Source: Candidatus Methanophagales archaeon ANME-1-THS
Lineage (GTDB): Archaea > Halobacteriota > Syntropharchaeia > Alkanophagales > Methanospirareceae
Assembly: GCA_004212135.1 (NCBI GenBank)
Contig: RXIE01000078.1
Location: forward strand, 1 to 13,880
DNA: 13,880 nt
Direction: 5' to 3'
Below the pieces are notes generated by a model that did not search any database, was not told the DNA's origin, and worked only from the letters and a program-made list of their open reading frames with translations. Shown here piece after piece: positions 7,655-13,767 of the stretch (its first letter is position 1; every line of letters begins with the position of its first letter). The position numbers and the translations under genes were made by a program.

Positions 7655-9744
7655 TTCTCATGCTCCACTTTATGTAACGAGAGCTCGATGGCTCTTACCG
7701 GCCTGCACTTCTCGCAATAGCTGAGCATCTCTAATCGCTCCTCTAAGGTGAGTTCGCCCTCGCCTCCACCCTCCTTGATGAGCGCAGTCATTCGCTCAAA
7801 TGCCGATCGGGGCATAAATAATTTGCCACATCTCGCACAGGCCATGAGCTCAGCCTCAATCAGTTTCATGCTCTTTCTCTCAACCAGACGTGAAAAATCA
7901 AGCACCCGCCTGAGTTTAAGCGCGTCTTCTGGACATGCCTGCTCACATAAGCCACAGGCAATACAGTGCCTGTATGAGAACTCGATGGCATTGACCTCCT
8001 TACCGAGCGCCTTCGTTGGGCAGAGGTTCACACAGGCGTTACAGAGCGTACATCGTGCATTAATAACAATATCAGCGAACGGGAACGGTGTATTCTCCTC
8101 TTTTAACCGCGGCTGCACCTTGGTTTTCGTATACAGGTTCTGGATCGCCTCTACCAGGATCTCTCTCTGAGGTCTGGTACGGTCAACCGGTGCCACCTTC
8201 TTCTTTCTGATCGGGGACGGCCTGAGCCCCTTAACAAAATTCGTGATGGTATTCGCCACCTCAGACGCATCAACCTGGTCGTGGTCCATGAGGAGCACAC
8301 GCTCTCCTAAATTGAATGCGGCTAAAGCCATCTGCACGAAATGTACCATTAACGGGGCTCCGCCCCGTTGACCCCGAAAACCCTGTAAGGGTTTAGATTC
8401 GAGGTGCTCGCGCTGGCTCTGGTCACAGCCCCAGAGAATCACACCATCCGCGCCATGGTCAAATGCGCTCAGTAGATGCGCCTCGGATACCATATCGATG
8501 CAGGGCACGAAGAGTGGCAGGACCGCGGGATACCGGATCTTCTTACGGCCTACCGCATTCAACGTCTCGAGGTGCTCGGTGCAGGCAACTAAAAGCACCT
8601 TGGGCTCTAAATCGCCCGCTAATAAGGTCTCGATCTGAGCATAGAGGAGCTCATTGGGATAGCCTCGCAGTTGTGGGACTGATACGGGGCATAACGAGGT
8701 GCAGAGCCCACAGCCCAGGCATCCCACATCGCTGAAGACCATTTTAATCCCTTCTCGCCTGATCGCCCCGTAGGGGCAGGGTAAGCAATACTCACAACCC
8801 AGCAATTCACTTCTTCCGCTTGCACATCGTTTTAACTCCAACGCTAAATACCGCTCCTTCTCCAGTTCACCGACCTGTGAGCTGATCTCAAGTGCTTTCC
8901 GGAGCGCATCCTCGTAATCGTCCGCTTTATAAATTCCGAATTGGTTCGATCCCAGCCATTCTTTATCAATCACGAGAATTTGTCCCGCACGGATGACCTC
9001 GGGCGTGTGCAACGCAATTGCACCGGTTGGACACACCTCGATACACGCGCCACACGCATCACATTCCGTGCCAATCGTGTAGACCGCATCATACCGTATT
9101 GCATTCAGGGGGCACGCATCAGCACAGAGACCACAGGAGATGCACTTCGCTCGCTCGATATCTCGCTCGATCTCGACTTCAAAATTCCCAATCTCGCCCC
9201 TTATCGCTTTGAGCGAGCCAATATGGATCTCAGGGTCATCACACCATTCATGAACCGTGTCGGTCACCAGATGGACGCGAGCCAATCGCGAGAGACTTTT
9301 TGCAACTGCGAACGCGCCTTGAGCCTCATCTCCGACCACAAGCACGGTATAGCCCGCATCAAGCGCGATTTTTTCTAGCTTCGGACGTGCATGGATCGCT
9401 TCAGCCGAGCTGAGCGCAGCTTCAATCATACTTTTTGCCTTCTCCGTTGCTTCTTTTCGGCCATGCACCCAGCCACAGTGTTCTCTGAGGTTAAGGAAGA
9501 AGGTATCACAGCCAAATCCTGCTGCTACTCGTTCAAAGATACGCTTCTTCTCGGTGCAGGCACCGATGAGTATGCCATCAAGCTCCAATCGTCTCAGGTC
9601 ATCGATGATATAATCCAACCCGCCCTGGCACAGTTGGTCATGGGTCTCAACGACTGCAACATCCTTCTTTATGCTCTTCTTCACGGCCCTCAAATCGATA
9701 TCCACGGTATCATTGCACGTGCAGAGGAACAGTCCCAGTCTCAT
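7651..9744 (-). CDS. HdrA/MvhD-like multi-4Fe-4S cytoplasmic electron-transfer protein
   Basis: This 697-residue protein starts like heterodisulfide reductase subunit A: residues 1-112 contain the N-terminal HdrA domain, with C8/C10, C39, C63 and NLREHCGWVH at 85-94. The flavin-binding region that should follow (about 131-165) is eroded: VVGDEAQGAFAVA instead of a GxGxxG loop. Next are ferredoxin clusters at C201-C211 and C228-C238, an irregular group C307/C317/C320/C323 and a regular one at C342-C352. Residues 382-480 resemble the MvhD/FrhD-type delta subunit (VACTEH, FVPCID, WGCDQ). Two more clusters lie at C565-C575 and C594-C604, and two CxxC pairs at the C-terminus (636/639, 677/680) look like a zinc or rubredoxin-type knuckle. 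It is coupled to the TorD chaperone by a 4-base overlap. Likely an electron conduit between cytoplasmic carriers and a redox enzyme; the exact partner is unknown. Residues 451-465 come from a palindromic insert. Confidence 0.85.
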   Translation of the reverse strand: MRLGLFLCTCNDTVDIDLRAVKKSIKKDVAVVETHDQLCQGGLDYIIDDLRRLELDGILIGACTEKKRIFERVAAGFGCDTFFLNLREHCGWVHGRKEATEKAKSMIEAALSSAEAIHARPKLEKIALDAGYTVLVVGDEAQGAFAVAKSLSRLARVHLVTDTVHEWCDDPEIHIGSLKAIRGEIGNFEVEIERDIERAKCISCGLCADACPLNAIRYDAVYTIGTECDACGACIEVCPTGAIALHTPEVIRAGQILVIDKEWLGSNQFGIYKADDYEDALRKALEISSQVGELEKERYLALELKRCASGRSELLGCEYCLPCPYGAIRREGIKMVFSDVGCLGCGLCTSLCPVSVPQLRGYPNELLYAQIETLLAGDLEPKVLLVACTEHLETLNAVGRKKIRYPAVLPLFVPCIDMVSEAHLLSAFDHGADGVILWGCDQSQREHLESKPLQGFRGQRGGAPLMVHFVQMALAAFNLGERVLLMDHDQVDASEVANTITNFVKGLRPSPIRKKKVAPVDRTRPQREILVEAIQNLYTKTKVQPRLKEENTPFPFADIVINARCTLCNACVNLCPTKALGKEVNAIEFSYRHCIACGLCEQACPEDALKLRRVLDFSRLVERKSMKLIEAELMACARCGKLFMPRSAFERMTALIKEGGGEGELTLEERLEMLSYCEKCRPVRAIELSLHKVEHEK
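8350..8394 (-). repeat. 45-base double-palindrome element inserted in frame in the HdrA-like gene
   Basis: AACGGGGC-TCC-GCCCCGTT (8351-8369, 8-base perfect stem) is followed by AAACCCT-GTA-AGGGTTT (8378-8394, 7-base perfect stem), joined by a short GACCCCGAA linker. The whole unit is 45 bases, exactly 15 codons, and adds residues 451-465 (Lys-Pro-Leu to Ala-Pro-Leu) without breaking the frame. It resembles small dispersed palindromic elements able to settle inside genes, as described for Rickettsia. No second copy is seen in this window, so mobility is inferred. Confidence 0.55.
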
Positions 9745-9750
9745 GGCTCT

Positions 9751-9757
9751 TCACCTC
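9751..9757 (-). promoter_or_regulatory. Ribosome binding site of the HdrA-like gene
   Basis: GAGGTGA on the minus strand lies 6 bases ahead of the ATG at 9744 and fixes this as the start, which also matches the N-terminus expected for an HdrA domain. Confidence 0.6.
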
Positions 9758-9983
9758 TTCACCTTTTCTTTAACTTACATCTTGATTTTACTATACATGT
9801 TTATCCTTACTCACTCTCTATCCTTTCGATATTTGGAATTGCTAAAGATAGAGATAGAATGCTGCTTACTTTTAACAATACTGCAATTAGTTAATTATAA
9901 ATAACACCAATTTAATATTTTGTATTACCTTTAACATAAGAATAAATTAAAGGTGCGAAGAAGAGGGAGGGAGAGAAGCGGGG
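9758..9983. other. AT-rich non-coding gap between divergent genes
   Basis: No gene is supported in the 354 bases between the HdrA-like gene and the secreted PPC protein. The left two thirds (to about 9950) are very AT-rich and must hold the promoter of the HdrA-like/TorD pair on the minus strand; I cannot single out its TATA box among several candidates. The right third is purine-rich. No tRNA or clear structured RNA was seen. Confidence 0.5.
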
Positions 9984-9993
9984 ATATAAAAAA
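9984..9993 (+). promoter_or_regulatory. TATA box of the secreted PPC protein gene
   Basis: ATATAAAAAA follows a purine-rich GC tract that could act as the BRE element. Transcription would begin near 10010-10018, giving a leader of about 85 bases ending in AGGAGGTGA (10086-10094), an excellent ribosome site 4 bases ahead of the ATG. The long purine-rich leader is unusual beside the short leaders on the left side of the window. Confidence 0.5.
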
Positions 9994-10098
9994 TATGTCC
10001 CTTGCGTGGTGCGAGTCCATGAAGAGGCGAAAAGGTGAAGAAGGAAGGCGCCGAGGAAGGGCGCTTGAGAAATACCCAAAAATTTAGGAGGTGAAAAG

Positions 10099-12054
10099 AT
10101 GAAAAAAGGATACCTAATAGCAACCATAGCATTAGCAGTGTTACTATTAGCATCCAGTGTACCAGCGATGCAGAGCATATTCATATCTGAATATCAGCCT
10201 ATATGCCCTGAAGAGTCATACAACAAGATTACGGAATTGTATGAGGAAGGATTGAGCGAGGAGGAGATTGCGGAAGAACTCGCATTCCCATTGGACATCG
10301 TGACCCGATATCTCAAAGGTAATTACACTCCACCACCATGTCCAGAGCCAGATCGGAGCACACAGCCTATACCTAAGGAGTCATACAATAAGATTAAAGA
10401 ATTGTATGGGGAAGGGTTGAGCGAGGAAGAGATAGCAGAAGAGCTCGCATTTCCATTAGACATTGTGACCAGATATCTCAAAGGTAATTATACGTACGTT
10501 AAAACTTCCTCAACTTACGATGAACCTCCGGGGATGAAGGAGTACGTTCCACCAAAAGAACCTCTGCCAAGACCTACACCACCCGTTGAACAAGACCGAT
10601 CAATTATGACTCAGTGGCAAGAATCTCCAGCCCAAAGCAATGCTTCACGCAACCCAGAGGACTATGACAGGACATTGCTACATGATTTTTTGATTGGGAA
10701 AATTGATAGAATCCCCGGGGCGAAGGACTATGTGCCACCAGCAAATGAAGAACTTCTTCCAAGACCTACTCCGCCTGTTGAACAAGACCTACTAATCCGA
10801 TCAATCATGGCTCAAGATCAAGAAACCCCTGTCGAATCTAAGTCTCCCGGTATAGCTGCCGGTTACCAGTGCTTTCAAGGCGGAAGAGTTGGTACTTACA
10901 CAAGTACAGTTACAAATTTAAAGCCGGACGCAAATGAGTGGCATGTTCTTCATCAATGGCCCACACAAGGAGAAAATTGTATTGTCATCACATATAACCC
11001 AAGTCAGCCTCCCGACCGTACGGGCGTCTTCGGAATATATATCAGTGCACTTGGTGGTTATACAGGCGATTATGTACGTCGTCCTGCAAGCCATACATTC
11101 TCCATAGCAATACGACCAGAACACGCAAATGGGCATACTGATTACACGCAAATAACATTTTTGGTATATGATCAGACAGATGGTGTCCAGTGGAGCAAGA
11201 CATATACTTTGCCTGCAACACAATATATAAAAGATGTCGATGCAGCGCTGGAACATAATGATACAGTGACGCCGAACAGTCTTTGGAAGACTTTCGTTGA
11301 TTACCACGCTTTGGACAAGAATTTAGGAGCGGTAAACTTGAAGAACACTTTCACGTGGACTGAGTGGCCAAACTTAAATATGGACAACCAACACTCTGAG
11401 TCCTATTATGGCAGTGATGAATATGCAAGCCTAAACCAGAGAAAAACGCCTGGCGGAGGATACTTAATAACAAGCAAGAGTGGCACTCTTTCAGGCACCG
11501 GGAGCACTTATACCTTCTCAGTATCAGGCTACTCTCCCGTTACAGTCATGATGGCAGGCAATGAAAATGCAGACTTCGATCTGTATGCGAAATGGGGTTC
11601 TCCACCAACAACGAGTGATTATGATGCAAGGGGCTACTCTGGTTACTCCCTGGAGTACTTCACAACAAGTAGCACTGGAACATTATATATAATGGTGCAT
11701 TCATATAGTGGCAGCGGCAGATGGAAGTGCTGGGCACTTTGGGGTGATCCAAGCGTTAACAGTGGAAGAAAGAGCGGAACTCTTTCTGGAACCGGTGCTA
11801 CAGCAACCTATTCTACTACTATCAGCTCTGGTTATGGATATGCATTCAATTCAGGTCCAGACGGAAGCGACTTTGACCTATACATCAAATGGAATTCACC
11901 ACGCAGGACAAGCGACTATAATGCACGCGGATACTCCAGTTGGGCGCAGGAGATAGCAGGTCCTGCATCAACATCATGGATTGCAAAACTCTACTTCATG
12001 GTACACTCTTATTCAGGAAGCGGGCAGTATGCAACGGTAGGACTGATATTCTGA
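10099..12054 (+). CDS. Secreted multidomain protein with HTH-like repeats, proline-rich repeats and two PPC-like domains
   Basis: The 651-residue product has a Sec signal peptide (residues 1-26). Residues 39-77 and 94-132 are two near-identical 39-residue repeats whose pattern (LSEEEIAEELAFPLDIVTRYL) resembles a helix-turn-helix. Residues 145-180 and 207-247 are a second repeat pair, proline-rich (YVPP, LPRPTPPVEQD). Residues 256-455 form a domain I do not recognise, rich in aromatic residues with only two Cys (C258, C294). Residues 459-548 and 557-651 are two tandem beta-sandwich domains of the bacterial pre-peptidase C-terminal (PPC) type, with shared SGTLSGTG, DFDLY, KW-SP, TSDY, ARGYS and MVHSYSGSG. 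PPC domains usually follow secreted enzymes and help in sorting or binding; no protease motif is visible here. A surface or extracellular binding protein is the best guess. No LPXTG-like or C-terminal membrane anchor is seen. Confidence 0.85.
   Translation: MKKGYLIATIALAVLLLASSVPAMQSIFISEYQPICPEESYNKITELYEEGLSEEEIAEELAFPLDIVTRYLKGNYTPPPCPEPDRSTQPIPKESYNKIKELYGEGLSEEEIAEELAFPLDIVTRYLKGNYTYVKTSSTYDEPPGMKEYVPPKEPLPRPTPPVEQDRSIMTQWQESPAQSNASRNPEDYDRTLLHDFLIGKIDRIPGAKDYVPPANEELLPRPTPPVEQDLLIRSIMAQDQETPVESKSPGIAAGYQCFQGGRVGTYTSTVTNLKPDANEWHVLHQWPTQGENCIVITYNPSQPPDRTGVFGIYISALGGYTGDYVRRPASHTFSIAIRPEHANGHTDYTQITFLVYDQTDGVQWSKTYTLPATQYIKDVDAALEHNDTVTPNSLWKTFVDYHALDKNLGAVNLKNTFTWTEWPNLNMDNQHSESYYGSDEYASLNQRKTPGGGYLITSKSGTLSGTGSTYTFSVSGYSPVTVMMAGNENADFDLYAKWGSPPTTSDYDARGYSGYSLEYFTTSSTGTLYIMVHSYSGSGRWKCWALWGDPSVNSGRKSGTLSGTGATATYSTTISSGYGYAFNSGPDGSDFDLYIKWNSPRRTSDYNARGYSSWAQEIAGPASTSWIAKLYFMVHSYSGSGQYATVGLIF
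10213..10329 (+). repeat. Exported HTH-like repeat, copy 1
   Basis: This encodes residues 39-77 of the secreted protein. It is 37/39 identical in protein to the copy 165 bases downstream. The two copies differ at 14 codons, 12 of them silent, so the amino-acid sequence has been held by selection since duplication. Confidence 0.85.
10378..10494 (+). repeat. Exported HTH-like repeat, copy 2
   Basis: This encodes residues 94-132 of the secreted protein. The only amino-acid changes from copy 1 are Thr to Lys and Glu to Gly near the start. A short linker with PPPCPEP separates the copies. Confidence 0.85.
10531..10638 (+). repeat. Proline-rich linker repeat, copy 1
   Basis: Residues 145-180 of the secreted protein; shares YVPP, PRPTPPVEQD and SIM with the second copy at 10717-10839. 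It probably acts as an extended spacer between the HTH-like repeats and the middle domain. Confidence 0.6.
10717..10839 (+). repeat. Proline-rich linker repeat, copy 2
   Basis: Residues 207-247 of the secreted protein, a more diverged copy of residues 145-180 with small insertions (ANEEL, LLI). Confidence 0.6.
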
Positions 12055-12113
12055 CTGAAAAGGATATCGGGTACAAACAATCTTTCAAACTTTTTCTTTT
12101 TTTTCTCTTTTTT
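11497..12113 (+). repeat. Duplicated block, copy A (PPC domains plus 3' tail)
   Basis: This stretch is closely similar to 12700-13305 at a distance of about 1.2 kb. It covers the two PPC-like domains of the secreted protein, its stop codon and about 60 bases of downstream non-coding tail (GGATATCGGGTACAAAC and the T-tract). The similarity stops sharply on both sides. Confidence 0.8.
12091..12113 (+). terminator. T-rich terminator after the secreted PPC gene
   Basis: A tract of 23 bases containing 20 or more pyrimidine T residues, without a hairpin, fits the stem-less U-rich terminators of archaea. The same tail is found after the truncated second copy. It lies only about 18 bases ahead of the next gene. 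Confidence 0.55.
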
Positions 12114-12131
12114 AATATTAATAATGCAAAT

Positions 12132-12587
12132 ATGGAAAAAAACATGAGGAAGAAAACAATGGCTCCGGTATTAATTGCAGTAGCAATTGCTGTAGCACTC
12201 GTATGTATTGCAGGCGTAATAATTAAATCCCCAGGACCCCCATTCGTAACACCAATACCATCATTTGTAACACAGCCACCGAGAACACCACCACCCATAA
12301 CACAGCCTCCAAAATTTGAAAATGTAGAGATAAAACTAAATGAGAGTGCATCGGTAAAAGGTAATCTGATCAAACTTATTTCCATAGAAGAAGAAAAGGG
12401 AATAGTAAAAATCGAAGTTCACAATGAAACAACAGGAGAACCGATGATTGTTCCCTTAAGCTTACAAGATTATGTGGCTTTTAAATACAAGAATATTGCA
12501 ATCTTTCTAAGTAAAATAGAAGACAACAAAGTTACTTTATTAATTGGTGAAGCTGCATATTATGAGGAAGATATGCGAACTCAGTGA
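12132..12587 (+). CDS. Small membrane-anchored extracytoplasmic protein with Pro/Thr-rich linker
   Basis: The 151-residue product is not recognised. It has a basic N-terminus (KNMRKK) and one hydrophobic segment (about residues 12-31), then a Pro/Thr-rich linker (about 32-62, with repeated TQPP) and a C-terminal region of about 85 residues with alternating charged and hydrophobic positions that look like beta strands. It is probably anchored in the membrane with the C-terminal domain outside. Three starts are possible: ATG at 12132, 12144 and 12159; the last has GAGG ahead of it but would lose the basic N-terminus, so I keep the first. It follows the PPC gene's T-tract, as does the other small membrane protein after the second PPC copy, although the two small proteins are not similar in sequence. 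It may work with the secreted protein; this is inference from position only. Confidence 0.7.
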   Translation: MEKNMRKKTMAPVLIAVAIAVALVCIAGVIIKSPGPPFVTPIPSFVTQPPRTPPPITQPPKFENVEIKLNESASVKGNLIKLISIEEEKGIVKIEVHNETTGEPMIVPLSLQDYVAFKYKNIAIFLSKIEDNKVTLLIGEAAYYEEDMRTQ

Positions 12588-12695
12588 GCGCCAAAGAGGA
12601 GCTTTCATAAGTATCCAACGAAGAGAAGGTGATGTGGAGAGACGAGGAAAGGGATCGTATTAGTTTGACCTTGTCAAATTATAAAGGAGGAAAGA
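12588..12695 (+). promoter_or_regulatory. Leader-like region with palindrome and orphan ribosome site
   Basis: This holds the perfect inverted repeat TTTGAC-CTT-GTCAAA (12664-12678) and then AAAGGAGGAAAGAG (12685-12696), a strong ribosome site resembling the one ahead of the full-length PPC gene. No ATG follows at the right distance; instead PPC-domain sequence begins almost at once. It looks like the 5' leader of a gene whose N-terminal coding part was deleted. Confidence 0.45.
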
Positions 12696-12747
12696 GGACA
12701 TCGGGAACTCTTATACCTTCTTAGTATCAGGCTACTCTACTGTCACA

Positions 12748-13248
12748 GTGGTGATGGCAGGCAATGAGAATGCAGATTTCAATCTGTATGCGAAATGGGG
12801 TTCTCCACCCACAACGAGCAGCTATGATGCAATTGGATATTCATCCACTTCATTAGAGTACTTCACAACAAGCGGCTCTGGAACACTTTATATAATGGTG
12901 CATTCCTACAGTGGCAGCGGTAACTGGAAGTGCTGGGCACTTTCAGGTAGCCCCGGCGCTAACAGTGGAAGAAAGAGCGGGACTCTTTCCGGAACGGGTG
13001 CTACCGCAACCTATTCTCTTAGTGGCACTGGCAAGGGGTATGCATTTAACTCAGGTCCTGACGGAAGCGACTTTGACCTATATACTAAATGGAATTCACC
13101 ACCCACAACAAGCGACTATGATGCACGTGGATACTCCAGTTGGGCGCAGGAGATCGCGGGTCCTGCATCAGGTTCCGGAACACTCTACTTTATAGTACAC
13201 TCTTATTCAGGAAGCGGGGAGTATGCGACAGTAGGCCTGATATTCTAA
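12748..13248 (+). CDS. 5'-truncated paralogue of the secreted PPC protein (probable remnant)
   Basis: The 166-residue frame matches about residues 483-651 of the upstream secreted protein: most of the first PPC-like domain (DFNLYAKW, SPPTTS) and the whole second one (SGPDGSDFDLY, ARGYSSWAQEIAGPAS, HSYSGSG, ending ATVGLIF). It lacks a signal peptide, the HTH-like repeats, the middle domain and the first strands of PPC domain 1. The frame is open back to a stop at 12682-12684, but the only starts are GTG at 12748 and 12751 and ATG at 12754, far from the ribosome site at about 12686. The open frame and conserved residues suggest recent truncation. I regard it as a decaying copy, though a short non-exported product cannot be excluded. 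It carries the same 3' tail as the full gene. Confidence 0.6.
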   Translation: MVMAGNENADFNLYAKWGSPPTTSSYDAIGYSSTSLEYFTTSGSGTLYIMVHSYSGSGNWKCWALSGSPGANSGRKSGTLSGTGATATYSLSGTGKGYAFNSGPDGSDFDLYTKWNSPPTTSDYDARGYSSWAQEIAGPASGSGTLYFIVHSYSGSGEYATVGLIF

Positions 13249-13284
13249 CTAAAAAGGACATCGGGTACAAACAATCTTTCAAAA

Positions 13285-13305
13285 TTTTTCCTTTTTTTCT
13301 TTTTT
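13285..13305 (+). terminator. T-rich terminator after the truncated PPC copy
   Basis: A 21-base tract of T with a few C matches the tail of the full-length gene. It ends directly before the next possible start codon. Confidence 0.5.
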
Positions 13306-13338
13306 ATGGCGGGAATCACAAAAAAGCGAACTGGTAAA

Positions 13339-13734
13339 ATGAAAAAAATTACATTAGTAATAGTTTTAATTTGTTTATTTATAGGAGTTGTTACGATTAG
13401 TTGGTGTATCATTAGGGAGAAAATAACAGAGGATCAACCAATTAAAGAATTAACTGAGGAAGAAAAAAGAGATTCGATCAAAATAGCGCTTAATGACACA
13501 AGAGTGAAAGAAGAAATAGGAAATAAAACATATGAGATAGGTGATGTAGTTTTGATGGAATTTGAAATGGTTTACAAAGAAGAAAGAATTTCAGGAGTAT
13601 TTCCAACTGTCTACATATATGTTGGAAACAAGGAACAACCCGGAGTCACTTTACTCGTATTTATAGATCCAAAGGAGAGAAAAGTAATTAGCATAGGGCA
13701 TGACTATCGCAGAGTGCCACCATCAATTCCATAA
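13339..13734 (+). CDS. Small membrane-anchored protein of unknown function
   Basis: The 131-residue product starts MKKITLVIVLI and has one hydrophobic segment at about residues 4-24, then a charged linker (about 25-50) and a C-terminal region of about 80 residues with a likely alpha/beta pattern and no cysteines. It is probably anchored in the membrane with the C-terminal part outside. I chose the ATG at 13339 because it gives a normal basic n-region; an ATG at 13306 would add 11 residues but abuts the T-tract. The base composition is strongly AT-rich, as in the preceding small membrane protein, but the two share no clear sequence similarity. It ends PPSIP. Family not recognised; it may be a PepSY-like or YcfA-type fold, but this is not supported by a specific motif. 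Confidence 0.65.
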   Translation: MKKITLVIVLICLFIGVVTISWCIIREKITEDQPIKELTEEEKRDSIKIALNDTRVKEEIGNKTYEIGDVVLMEFEMVYKEERISGVFPTVYIYVGNKEQPGVTLLVFIDPKERKVISIGHDYRRVPPSIP

Positions 13735-13767
13735 TCACGGAGCCGAGAGTGGATTCTTAGTGGATGC

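Larger units (their letters stand above)
12700..13305 (+). repeat. Duplicated block, copy B (PPC domains plus 3' tail)
   Basis: This is the second copy of 11497-12113, about 10 bases shorter, with scattered substitutions and the reading frame kept. It begins inside the linker of the first PPC domain at ATCGGG (compare ACCGGG in copy A) and ends at the T-tract. Confidence 0.8.

Noticed and set aside
8350..8394. Hairpins as a transcription terminator
   Set aside because: They lie in the middle of an intact gene, lack a T-tract, and keep the frame; a terminator is unlikely.
10045..10072. Hairpin in the leader of the secreted protein gene as a riboswitch
   Set aside because: Only an imperfect GC-rich pairing is possible, with no conserved riboswitch core.
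10213..10494. Dockerin-type repeats
   Set aside because: The repeats lack the Asp/Asn-rich calcium loops of dockerins; the pattern fits a helix-turn-helix better.
11940..12131. N-terminal extension of the small membrane protein into the end of the PPC gene
   Set aside because: The extension overlaps the PPC gene in another frame and runs through its terminator; the internal ATG gives a proper membrane-anchor N-terminus.
10213..13305. CRISPR array
   Set aside because: The repeats are coding, long, few and unevenly spaced; they are protein-domain duplications.
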